A stretch of 64,000 bases of DNA from positions 95,361,157-95,425,156 of the forward strand of contig NC_080680.1 in the NCBI RefSeq assembly GCF_030445035.2, written 5' to 3'. Of this stretch, positions 12,801 through 22,531 are shown piece after piece (within the stretch, counting starts at the first letter, position 1; each line of letters begins with the position of its first letter). The stretch is from Dasypus novemcinctus (Eukaryota > Chordata > Mammalia > Cingulata > Dasypodidae). The notes beneath the pieces are model-generated. The model worked only from the letters and a program-made list of their open reading frames with translations. It was not told the DNA's origin and did no database searches. Made by a program: the position numbers and the translations under genes.

Positions 12801-13642
12801 GTGTTATCATCATTATTTGTTTCAAGGTAGTCTGATTTCTTTTGAGGTTTCCTCTTTGACTCACTGTTTTTCTAAGAGTGTGCTGTTTAATTTCCATATC
12901 TTGGTGTGAAATCTGGGCCTCTGGCCCTTGCAGATTTCCAGCTTCACTCCACTGTGGTCAGAGATATTATTTTGTTGATTTTGATCATTCTGAATTCATT
13001 AAGCCTTTCTTTGTGGCCTAGCATATGGTCTATCTTGGATAATGATCCATGTACACTTGAGAAAAATGTACATCCTGCTTTATTTGGGTGTAATGATCTG
13101 TATATGTCTATTAGATCCAGCTCCTCTAATATACTGTTCAAAGTTTTTGTTTCTTTATTGATTTTCTTTTGAGATGTTCTGTCCAGAGTTGATAGTGGTG
13201 TATTAAAACCCCCCACTATAATTGTAGATGCATCTATTCTTTCACTTAGTTTTTCCAGCGTTTGCCTCACATATTTAGAGGTGCCCTTGTTAGGAGCATA
13301 AATATTTATGATTGTTCATTCTTCTTGAGTGATTGTCCCTTTCACTAATATGTAGTATCCTTCTTTGTCTCTCACAATTGTTTTGCATTTAAAGTCTATT
13401 TTGTCTGATATTAATATAGCTACTCCTGCCTTTTTTTGGTTATTGTTTGCTAGTATGATTGTTTTCCAACCATTCACTTTCAGCCTCCATGAGTCTCTGT
13501 GTCTAAGATGTGTCTCTTGTAGACAGCATGTAGATGGGTCATATTTCCTTATTCAATGTCCCAGTCTGAATCTTTTGATAGATGAGTTTAATCCATTGAC
13601 ATTCAGTGTTATAACTTTCAAGGAATTATTTATGTTAGCCAT
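9840..13642 (-). pseudogene. L1 ORF2 (endonuclease-reverse transcriptase), decayed
   Basis: ORF2 encodes the apurinic-like endonuclease and reverse transcriptase that perform target-primed integration. The start codon is at 13640-13642, where the protein begins MANINNSLKVITLNVNGLN, the typical endonuclease N-terminus. Endonuclease segments follow at 12944-13270 ('LDLIDIYRSLHP'). The linker is at 12335-12685, the RT fingers and palm at 11741-12325 ('[12 protein letters not shown]', '[14 protein letters not shown]'). An ADDM-type catalytic motif lies near 11550, and the C-terminal domain at 10227-10814 and down to the stop at 9840-9842. The span is about 3.8 kb, the usual ORF2 length, but several stops and frameshifts split it. 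It is non-functional. Confidence 0.85.
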
Positions 13643-13722
13643 ATTTTGATTGAACTTGTGTTTGTCATAATTAGTTTGTTTGGTTTTTTTTTTTTCTTCT
13701 CTTTTTGTCTTTTTTGTTGCTC

Positions 13723-14694
13723 TTACACTCTCCTCCAACTTTTCCTGTACTGTTTTTTCCTTTCTTCCTGCAGAACCTCCTTTAGAATTTCTTGAAGGGG
13801 AGGTTTCTTGTTGGTATACTCTTTCAGTTTCTGTTTATCTGTGAATATTTTGAACTCTCCATCATTTTTGAATGCTAGTTTAGCTGGATAGAGTATTCTT
13901 GTTTGGAAATTTTTTTCTTTTAGTACCTTGACTATATCATACCACTGCCTTCTTGCCTCCATGGTTTCAGATGAGAAATCAGCACTTAATCTTGTGGAGC
14001 TTCCCTTGTATGTGATGGTTTTCTTTTCTCTTGCTGCTTTTAGAATTTTCTCTTTGTCTTGAGCATTGGATAATTTGACAAGTATATGTCTTGGGGTGGG
14101 CCTGTTGGGGTTTATGATGATTGGGGTGCACTGTTCTTTTTGGATATGTACATCTGTCTCTTTCAGTAGATTTGGGAAGTTTTCAGCCATTATTTCCTGC
14201 AACACTCCTTCTGACCCCTTTCCCTTCTTTTCTCCTTCTGGGATGCCTATAATATGTATGTTTGAGCATTTTACATTGTCACTCAGGTCCCTAAGTTCTA
14301 GCTGGATTTTTTCTATCTTTTTATTGATCAATTCTACTATCTGTTTGATTTCCGATGTACTGTCTTCCACATCACTAATTCTGTGCTCTGCCTCTTCTAA
14401 TTTGCTGTTATTTGCTGCGAGTGTATTTTTGATTTCTTGAACTGTGGTGTTCATTCCCATCATATCTGTTATCTTTTTGCGTATGTCTGCAATTTCCCCT
14501 CCAAGTGTTGTCTTCATATTGTTAACCTCTTCCTTTACTTCATTAAATTCGTCTGTGATATATGTTCTGAGATCTTTAATTACTTCTGTGAAGTTCTGCT
14601 CCCTGTCCTGGTTTTTAGTTTGTTCATTGGATTCAGCCATGTTTTCCTGATTACTGGTTTGGTTTGTAGATTTTTTTTGCTGTCTGATCATCAT
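13723..14694 (-). CDS. L1 ORF1 protein, intact (323 aa)
   Basis: ORF1p is the trimeric RNA-binding chaperone of the L1 ribonucleoprotein and acts in the cytoplasm on its own mRNA. The reading frame is uninterrupted. There is a basic, Gln/Asn-rich N-terminus. A heptad-rich coiled coil spans roughly residues 35-138 ('EVKEEVNNMKTTL', 'AEHRISDVEDS'). An RRM spans about 144-240 ('NIHIIGIPEGE', 'RHILVKLSN'). The C-terminal domain covers about 245-310 ('ARRQWYDIVKVLKEK', 'RILYPAKLAF'). The length is close to other mammalian ORF1 proteins. An alternative start is Met19. ORF1 ends 80 bases before the ORF2 start. Its intactness next to a broken ORF2 suggests a moderately young copy, or one that was kept open by chance. 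Confidence 0.9.
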   Translation of the reverse strand: MMIRQQKKSTNQTSNQENMAESNEQTKNQDREQNFTEVIKDLRTYITDEFNEVKEEVNNMKTTLGGEIADIRKKITDMMGMNTTVQEIKNTLAANNSKLEEAEHRISDVEDSTSEIKQIVELINKKIEKIQLELRDLSDNVKCSNIHIIGIPEGEKKGKGSEGVLQEIMAENFPNLLKETDVHIQKEQCTPIIINPNRPTPRHILVKLSNAQDKEKILKAAREKKTITYKGSSTRLSADFSSETMEARRQWYDIVKVLKEKNFQTRILYPAKLAFKNDGEFKIFTDKQKLKEYTNKKPPLQEILKEVLQEERKKQYRKSWRRV

Positions 14695-16668
14695 TTTATC
14701 TTGACAGGTTAAATCAATTCCTTAGCTTCTTTGTCTAGTCTTGGGGATTAATTAGCTGTTGTTTTTTCTAAGTGTTATATCTTCTCTTTGTCACTTTGTT
14801 CTTCTTATTCTAATTTCTTATTGCTGGCTGAGTTCATTTTGAAGGAAAGTATTAGGGCCAGTGTAGCTATTGTGTAAGCAAGGAAAATGTGTAAAGTAGT
14901 ATTGGTAATAAATGTTAATAGAGCAACAATATGAAATCTGGGAGGATGGATATTAGATTCATGTAAGTCGTGTAGAGATATAGCAGTAGGTAGAGTACCT
15001 ATAATGAGGTAGTCGACTGAATATGGGAGGAATACGGTATGAATGAAAAAGCTAGTGTTTTTGTGAGAGAGGGAAAGAGAAAGGAAAGGCAATAGCTTCA
15101 AGAGTGGATAAAAGACATAAAATAAATCAAAGGTATTAGAAATTAAGAGTTAGGCACTTTTGGGATCAAAGTAAGGGAGGTGGAATATAGGAGATACAGT
15201 AGATGATGGGGGATATCAAGATGTAGGGGAAAGGGGATAGTGTAGGTAACCAAAATCAATTCACACAGAAATGAGGGAACAGAGGATGAGGAAAGCCAGC
15301 AAATGTGAGGTGTTCCCTGCAGCACCTATTGTATAATTAAGATAAAATAAAATAAGAAGAAAATGAGGGACAAGAGAAAAAAAAAAGAGAAGAAAGAAAG
15401 AAAGAAAAAGGACGTTGGTAAAGGGAGGGGAACAAGTAAGGAAAAAAAAAAAAAGATATAGAACAACCACAACAGCAACAACAACAAAAAACCGTAAATA
15501 ACTGGAAAAAAAAATACTTTGGGGGATATGATGGGAGAAAAGACTAGGAGATAATGCAATGTTAGCAATCAGGACAATAAAAAATAAAAAAATAAAAACA
15601 AAACAAAAAAGAAAAAACACAAATGTTGAGGGCTAGGACATTCAAGGACCTCAGATGGACCTCAGGGCATGATGGATTCAGGGATGGAAAGTCTGTGATA
15701 TTGCAAACTCAAGAGGTGTGAGTCTCTGGGGTGTGGGTCACCAGGGTTTAGGGGACTCAGACCTGGCAACCTCAAATCTTGGTTAACAGGGAGCCTGGGA
15801 GCACTGTAGTGCAACACAGCCTTCAGGGATCCCTGCAGCTGGGTGCCATCCCTATGGGGGAGGTCACATATGCAAACTCTGACCTATGTGTCTGAACCCT
15901 ACAATTCACCCTCTCACTCGGGTCTCTTCTGTGGCTGTATCACCAATTTGTCTTCAGGACACCTCCCGCCCTGTAAGCCCCCAAAATGGCACCTGGGGGC
16001 ACCTCTACACTGCAGCCAATTTAATGATGCTGATCAGTAGCCAGGCCCAGGGGGTGGGGCTCCAGCTGGAAACGCTGATATCAGAGTCTGAAGCCGAAAT
16101 TCCCACGCTTCAGAAAATATTCCCCTAATCGGCTTACAGACTTCTCCCACCCTGCCAGTCCCTGAAACAGCCTCCTGGTGACATCTCTTTATTCTTAGCA
16201 ATTTAAGGCTGCTGCAGATTGGCATTTGGCCTTGGGGGTGGGGCTCTAGCTGGAAGTGCTATTATTTGTGTCCGCAATCAAAAATTCCCTGCCTCACAAT
16301 AAAATTCCCGTTTGTCTCCCCAAATCGGTCTGCGAAGGCCTCCTGTCCTGTTAGCCCCCCAATAACCGGCTCAGGGCTTATGAATTCCCCAATACCGCAG
16401 AGAGAATGTGGCAAAGATCCAGGCTCCCACTCCAGGAGTGAGCGTCCCGCGTGCAGCCCCCACTTCCATGTAATAGAGCCTCAATTTTATCTTATACACA
16501 AATTTTCTCTGTTACCTTCCCACCAAATCGATGTCCAGACACCTCCTACCCTGCAAAATCCCAAAACAGCCTGGTCCTGAAGAATTTCCAATGCTGCCCA
16601 GGTGCCTCTTTGCAGGAGAGATTATCAGGTGTGCTCACTCAGCCACTATCTTGCCCCGCCCCTCCTGT
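14695..16668 (-). promoter_or_regulatory. L1 5' UTR / internal promoter region, about 2 kb
   Basis: This is the sequence upstream of ORF1 on the minus strand. Its distal part (15640-16668) is richer in GC and CpG. It contains two partial repeats of a module with 'CCAGCTGGAA', 'GGGGTGGGGCTC' and 'CACCAGG'-like words (15960-16080 and 16140-16260), suggesting tandem promoter monomers. The proximal part (15060-15620) is almost pure polypyrimidine on the transcribed sense strand. Promoter function is inferred from position. Confidence 0.6.
15350..15620. repeat. Purine-rich (GA/A-rich) tract inside the L1 5' UTR
   Basis: On the plus strand this is nearly all A and G, with GAAAGAAAGAAAG units near 15390 and repeated AAAAAA runs separated by CAACAACAACAA. 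It is low-complexity, and the open frames on the minus strand here (Phe/Leu-rich) are artefacts. Confidence 0.7.
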
Positions 16669-16683
16669 TTCCTTTTCTTAAGA

Positions 16684-17586
16684 TCTTTGCCACATTCCCT
16701 TATTTTTCTTAGAGTAATAAGTAGGCACATGTCTCTGTATGACTTGAATGGGGAAGTGCTGTCCCTGCCATGGGAGTAAAGGTTTTATTCACAAAAAGAG
16801 CAGCAGGACCTGGCTAATATATACTGGAAGGAAGTAGAAGGATGTCTGGGAATGGATCTTGATGGTAGTGGCCAAAAGGGGTTGAATATAAGGCTGATGA
16901 ATATTAGGGATTGAATATACTGATATGGGACATCTCTTAGACTTAGGATTTATCAACCTGCCACGTATACTTAGAGTTTGTTCTAACAGACTGCTGGGGT
17001 AGCTACTCAAAGCTTAGACGTGATTGTGGCCTATAGAAAATGAAATGGATATGCCAGAATTACCTGTACTAAGGAAGGGATCAAAGACTCAGATCATTGG
17101 GCACACTAAAATAGAAAATAGGTTTATTGTATCAACTATCAACTAATGTTCTATAGGAGATTCTAGAGGACATTCTTGATATTAAAGCAATAACAAAGCA
17201 CTAGCAAGTAAGGAGCAGTTATTACTGGGAAGCTCAGTGATGGCTTTTCTTTGTAGGTTATGGTTGACAATAGAGGATGCTACTAGGAAACTGTACTCTT
17301 CAGTGACTTTGAAGATGATAGGATTCAAGAAAAGCAGAATCCAGGAGACAGAACTTAACCATCAGAAGTAAGGCAGACAACTACTTTAACTCACCCCAAG
17401 GTCAGAATGTCAACCAGGGATCTGTGACTTATAGACCGTGGTGCTTCTTGGAGCAAGATAGATATTTGGGTATTGCTTGACTTACCTGCCAAGCAATGCC
17501 AAGAAGTAGTGAATAGAAGATTGATATTAGTTGCTATAATGGAAATCACAATTCCTTATCTGATTTCTAGACCTGAAGCTGGTTCT
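16684..17586. other. Unassigned sequence, possibly decayed ERV interior
   Basis: No gene is recognised. Phrases such as 'GGATGTCTGGGAATGG' and 'GGTAGTGGCC' are reminiscent of old ERVL interiors, but I cannot support that call. No long open frame is present. Confidence 0.3.
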
Positions 17587-17599
17587 AAACCTATAACTC

Positions 17600-18509
17600 C
17601 TGGGTATTGGTTCTTCTGAGGGCTGCAGAGATGCACAGGCTCTATGGTCATGGCAGATGGAGTTCAGTGCCATGTCAGTTGGCCCCTCTTTGGAGTTTGT
17701 GTTTCTGTGTGATGGAGCTGGACTCAGATGTGATCTTTTTTCATATGTCTCCCCTCTTACTTTTACCAGAACTGTAGTTGGTGCTGGGGTTTAATATACA
17801 CCCAGGGGATCTGAATCTCTGGACTGATCATATGATAGCCAGGCCCTGAGCCTCAACAGAATTCAGCTCCTACACTCTGGGTTATTGGACTTACCCGACT
17901 CAGCTAACATGGAGTTGAAGAAGATCAACCACCATACCATGGAGGCAAGAGTGCCTACAACTGAAAGCAGGAGGATTGTATCCAGCATCCATGTGGAATC
18001 TAAGCCCCTTCTTGATATAGATGTGGAGTGGACACAACCATTCCAAGGTCCACAGGATGGAGGAACACAATATGGATAAGAGTGGACTTACTGATATTCT
18101 ATTCATGAACTACTGTGATTAGTAATAGAAGAAAATGTGGCATTGGTGTGGAGGAAGTGGTCATGGTGGCTGCTGGGGGTGGGGAATGTGAGGAGGAGAG
18201 GAGACGTGGAGGCATTTTCGGAACTTGGAGTTGTCCTGGGTGATGCTGCAGGGACAGTTACCAGACATTGTATGTCCTCCCATGGCCCACTGGATGGAAC
18301 GTGGGAGAGTATGGGCTATGATGTGGACCATTGACCTTGAGGTGCAGTGGTGCTCAGAGATGTATTCACCAAATGCAATGAATGTCTCATGATGATGGAG
18401 GAGATTGTTGCTATGGGGGGAGGAGTGGGGTGAAGGGGGTGGGGGATATATGGGGACCTCATATTTTTTGAATGTAATATTTAAAAAATAAATAAAGACA
18501 AAAAAAAGA
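17600..18509 (+). mobile_element. 5'-truncated L1 insertion, 3' UTR only, with A-tail and target duplication
   Basis: This is a plus-strand copy of the L1 3' UTR also present inside the long minus-strand L1. It ends in 'GACCTCATATTTTTTGAATG', AT-rich sequence, AATAAA and an A-rich tail. The direct repeat AAACCTATAACTC at 17587-17599 recurs at 18510-18522 with one difference (12 of 13), which defines the insertion precisely. There is no coding capacity. Confidence 0.85.
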
Positions 18510-18522
18510 AAACCTATAGCTC

Positions 18523-19004
18523 ATTGATTAGAGAGTGGAAGATGCCCTCAAAGAAGGATGCTGCAATGCTACAGCACAAGTGTACACAACAGTAATTTTC
18601 CAAATCCTTCCCCAGTCCTTCCCCAAAGTATTTATTCTATTCATTTATAGGGGACAAGGGAATAGACAGATTTTTTGAGAGTTTGGCCACTAAGATGGAG
18701 ATGATACTGATATTAGGGTAATTTAAATGCCATTATGTCCTTCTTTGAAAGTAGGAGTAAATGGAGATTAGATGATAAATGATGTCCTGGTCTGCATCTT
18801 TATCCTTATAGGTCCAAGAGTCCACGGTCCCACCCTGTGGCCTCTTCCCTATTGAAATCAGTGTCATACTCAGGGGGTGGTGGTGGAATTCCTTATCTTA
18901 GCTCTTATTCTAAGCAAACAAATAGGTAGTCCATTATATAAGATAATTTTAAAACAATGTAAAATTAACTGAATATTAGTTTAATATTTATTTACTTAGT
19001 TTTT
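18523..19004. other. Unassigned sequence
   Basis: No gene or repeat family is recognised. No long open frame occurs. Confidence 0.35.
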
Positions 19005-19216
19005 AAAAAAACCTATATATTTTTATTAAAGAAACTGTGAGTTTACAAAACCATACAAAATATACAGAATTCCCATACATCACCCCTCCACCAACACCTT
19101 ACATTGTTATGGAACATTGTTACAGATTATGAAAGAACATATCAGATTATTACCATTGTGTTCCATTGCTTACATTTGGTATATTTTTCTATACACCCCC
19201 TATTATCAACATTATG
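19005..19216 (-). mobile_element. Old L1 3' UTR fragment, left part
   Basis: Same old tail family as 2110-2350 and 44820 ('AATTCCCATACATCACCCC', 'CCACCAACACCTTACATTG'). It is interrupted at 19217 by a MaLR LTR, and probably continues from 19702 to about 19900. Confidence 0.65.
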
Positions 19217-19701
19217 TGTATTAGGCAGCCAAAGGGGTGCTGATGCAAAATACCAGAAATTGGTTGATTTTTATAAAGGGTATTTATTTGGGGTAGGAGC
19301 TTACAGATACCAGGCCATAAAGCATAAGTTACTTCCCTCACCAAAATCTATTTGGAGCAAGATGGCTGCCAATGTCTGTGAGGGTTCAGGCTTCCTGGGT
19401 TCCTACATTCCTGGGGCTTGCTTTTCTCTAGGTTCAAGATTCCATTCTTCCTGGGGCTGGCTTCTCTTTCCTCTGTGTGTTTACTTCCCAGGGCTCCAGC
19501 TTAAGTCTTCAGCATCGAATTCCAACATCAGAAACCCTCAACTCAGTTCTTTGCCATAACTTTTATCTGTGAGTCCCCACTCCTTGGTGGGTGGGGACTC
19601 AATGCCCTAATCATAACTGAATCATGACCAGGTGTATATCAGATTACAAACATAATCCAATATTTCTTTTTGGAATTCATCGATTATATCAAACTGCTAC
19701 A
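19217..19701 (-). mobile_element. MaLR-type solo LTR
   Basis: On the minus strand it starts TGTAGCAGTTTGATAT and ends CTAATACA, the TG...CA ends and terminal words of ERVL-MaLR LTRs. A second copy lies at 40817-41314 and aligns along its whole length, including the 'CCTTGGTGGGTGGGG' block. It sits inside an old L1 tail. The five bases flanking each side (TTATG and CCATG) match at three positions, so the target duplication is decayed. Confidence 0.75.
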
Positions 19702-19910
19702 CCATGTATTAGTATTATACGTTTGTTATAGTTCATGAGAAAACACTCTTATATTTGTACTATTAACCACAGTCTATCTTCCACCACATGATTCACTGTA
19801 TTATACATGGTGCCATGCATTGTACAGTCTATCTACAGTATACAGTGTACAGTTGGTGGCTCTCACTTTCATCACAGAGTTGTGTAGTCATTGCCTCAGT
19901 ATATTAAAAA
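19702..19910 (-). mobile_element. Old L1 3' UTR fragment, right part
   Basis: AT-rich sequence with 'ACTATTAACCACAGTCTATC' resembles the tail module at 45060-45100. It is read as the continuation of 19005-19216 beyond the inserted LTR. Confidence 0.5.
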
Positions 19911-20374
19911 AATTTTTTTTAATTAAAAATTTTTTTGCTGTTTTTAAGGTTATTTCTGTGTTGCAGAGATTATTTCCCCTTCGTCAAGTACTTAAAATTT
20001 CCTGTATTCCATTAAATCTTGGTTGCCACAACCAGACAGACAGAAAGGGCAAGGACCTTCTTTTCCTTGCATCTATAGTGGAAACCTTAGCAGCAGACAT
20101 TAAGTGCTCCAGGTCTGTCAGAGATGCATTAATTAGTTTTTAATATCACCATGAGTTGACTATTCTAACCAATGACAGGGATAAATCTTCTTCCATCCAT
20201 GGTGGATCACTATCACTATCCTTCCCTTTTCATATACCATTGCTTGGAGTATACAGTTGAGAAGGATATATATATATATATATATATATAAGTATCTGGC
20301 CAAAACTTGACATTGTTTCTATGACTGTGTCATGAGAGCCATAGTGATAAGAAAGGACAAGCAGAGGTCCCTGA
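19911..20374. other. Unassigned sequence with a short TA microsatellite
   Basis: No gene is recognised. A (TA)n run lies at about 20266-20290. Confidence 0.5.
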
Positions 20375-20760
20375 AACTGCTCCTACCCTGAGCCAACATA
20401 GAAAATCCCTCTTAATAACCTAGGTGGAATGGCAAAAATTAGTCCATCCTCAGAGCTAAAGGAAAGTGATTGGTTGGAAAACAATTTTACATTCAAACAA
20501 TAACCAAAAAATGGTGAACATAGCAATACTATTTTGGACAACATAGACTTTAAATGAAAAACTATTTTAAGAAACAAGGAATGACACTATATATTAATAA
20601 GAGAGATACTCTTTTAAGAAGAAAGAACAATCATAAGCATTTATGCAACAACCTCAAAATACATGAGGCATACATTGGAAAAACTAATGGAGAAATAGAT
20701 GCTTTATAATTATAGTGGGGAACTTTAATACACCATTATCACCATTACACAGAACATCTT

Positions 20761-21325
20761 TTTTTGTCTTTATTTATTTTTTTAATGTTACATTAAAAAA
20801 ATATGAGGTCCCCATATACCCCCCACCCCCCTCACTCCACTCTTCTGCCCATAACGACAACCTCCTCCATCATCATGAGACATTCATTGCATTTGGTGAA
20901 TACATCTCTGGGCACTACTGTACCTCATGGTCAGTGGTCCACACCATAGCCCACACTCTCCCACAGTCCACTCAGTGGGCCATGGGAGGACATACAATGT
21001 CTGGTAACTGTCCCTGCAACACCACCCAGGAAAACTCTAACGCCCAAAAATGCCCCCACATCACATCTCTTCCTCCCACTCCCTACCCCCAGCAGGCACC
21101 ATGGTCACCTTCTCCACACCAATGCCACATTTTCTTCAATTACTAATCACAATAGTTCATGAATAGAATATCAGTAAGTCCACTCTAATCCATACTCTAT
21201 TCCTCCATCCTGTGGACCTTAGAATGGTTGTGTCCACTCCACATCTATACCAAGACAGGGCTTAGATTCAACATGGATGCTGGATGCAATTCTTCTGCTT
21301 TCAGTTGTAAGCAGTCTTGGCTCCC
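20761..21325 (-). mobile_element. L1 3' UTR insertion nested in an older L1, 15-bp target duplication
   Basis: This minus-oriented L1 tail begins with a T-rich block and 'AAAAAAATATGAGGTCCCC', and matches 7128-7570 along most of its length. The direct repeat TACACAGAACATCTT is present at 20746-20760 and 21326-21340 without mismatch. Removing it restores continuity of the host L1 endonuclease region, so the order of events is certain. Confidence 0.9.
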
Positions 21326-22146
21326 TACACAGAACATCTTGACAGAGGATCAATAAATGAACAGAGACTTTGAATAATATGTAAGAAGATCTAGACCTAA
21401 TAGATAGATACAGAACAATACACCCAAATACAGTGAGATACACATTCTTCTCAAGTGCACATGGATCATTCTCCAGGATAGACCACATGTTAGGCCACAG
21501 AACAACTCTCAATTAATTCAGAGAGAATGAAATGATACAAAGTAATTTCTCTGACCACAATGGAAAGAAGCTAGAAATCAATAAAGGGCAGAGAACCAGA
21601 TTAGGCACAAAGATTTGGAAATTAAACAACACACTCTTAGAAAATCAGGGGGTCAAGGATGAAGTCACAAAAGAAATTAATAACTACCTTGAAATGAATG
21701 AAAATGACAGCATAATGTATCAAAACCTATGGGATGCAGCAAAAGCAGAGCTAAGAGGGAAATTTATAGCCATAAATGTGTATATTTAAAAAGAAGAGCT
21801 AAAATCATAGTTAATTGCACACCTGGAGGAATTAGAAAAAGAACAACAGAGTATTCCCAAAGCAAGTAGAAAGAAGGAAATAAGAAAGATTAGAGCAGAG
21901 TTAATGAAATTGAAAAGAAAGCCCTAGAAAAAAATTAACAGAACCAAAAGCTGGTTCTTTGAGAAGATTAATGAAATTGACAAACCCTTAGCTAGACTAA
22001 CAAAGAAAAAAGAGAGAAGATGCAAATACATAAAATAAAAAATGAGGAAGGGGATAGCACCACTGATCCCATGGAAATAAAGAGTATCATAAGAAGATAC
22101 TTTGAAAAATTGTTTTCCAATAAAATCGATAACTTAGATAACATGG

Positions 22147-22531
22147 GTTGGAGACTGTGGCCCAAAGGGTATTGGGAATGAAGTCAAAGAGAGAAGGAAT
22201 TAGGGGATCTGTGAGTAGAGACTCATCAGACAACTTTATTGTTTACAAGGGGCTCTATATATACCACAGTCTACATGAGAACAAGCAGCAACATGCAGTT
22301 AACTATTACATTATTCATAGTATAAGGGACTAAAAAAATCTTATCTCAAGGTACGAAGGCTAAGTGTCCTATTTAACTACAAAGTGTATGTGCTCATTTT
22401 TATCTCTGCCTGTGACATCATCCTGATAGCCATCAAGCATTCAACTGCTGCATTCCTTATGCTACAGGCATAATTATGGGAACAGCACATCTCTTCCAGA
22501 GACCATGAAATCCTTTGTTTCCATCATTTCG
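22147..22531 (-). mobile_element. Solo LTR (betaretrovirus/ERVK-like) nested in L1 ORF2
   Basis: About 385 bases break the L1 ORF2. On the minus strand there is a TATATATAG box (near 22255) and an AATAAA (near 22237), spaced about as in the provirus LTR at 54014. The word ACATGG occurs at 22141-22146 and 22532-22537, fitting a 6-base duplication. With those limits, however, the ends are not canonical TG...CA, so boundaries may be off by a few bases. Confidence 0.55.

Larger units (their letters stand above)
7128..16668 (-). mobile_element. Nearly full-length L1 retrotransposon (5' UTR, ORF1, ORF2 remnant, long 3' UTR)
   Basis: The 5' end lies near 16668. There the minus strand starts with a G-rich leader followed by CAAGATAGTGGCTGAG, the usual 'CAAGATGG' type of L1 start. 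Then come a 5' UTR of about 2.0 kb, an intact ORF1 (13723-14694), ORF2 (start codon at 13642, frame-equivalent end at 9840) and a 3' UTR of about 2.7 kb. The 3' UTR lacks the last 100 or so bases and the A-tail seen in other copies: homology stops at ACATCCATTGCATCTGG near 7130. No clear target duplication frames it. ORF1 is preserved but ORF2 is broken, so the copy is not autonomous. Confidence 0.85.

Noticed and set aside
11491-14712. Plus-strand hydrophobic frames opposite L1 ORF1 and ORF2
   Set aside because: They are antisense shadows of A-rich L1 coding sequence, which read as Phe/Ser/Leu-rich.
15261-15620. A Phe/Leu-rich membrane protein on the minus strand
   Set aside because: It is a translation of the polypurine tract, with low-complexity composition and no start context.
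7099-16683. TCTTAAGA as the target duplication of the long L1
   Set aside because: Eight bases, self-complementary, and 20-odd bases away from the recognisable L1 3' boundary. Could easily be chance.
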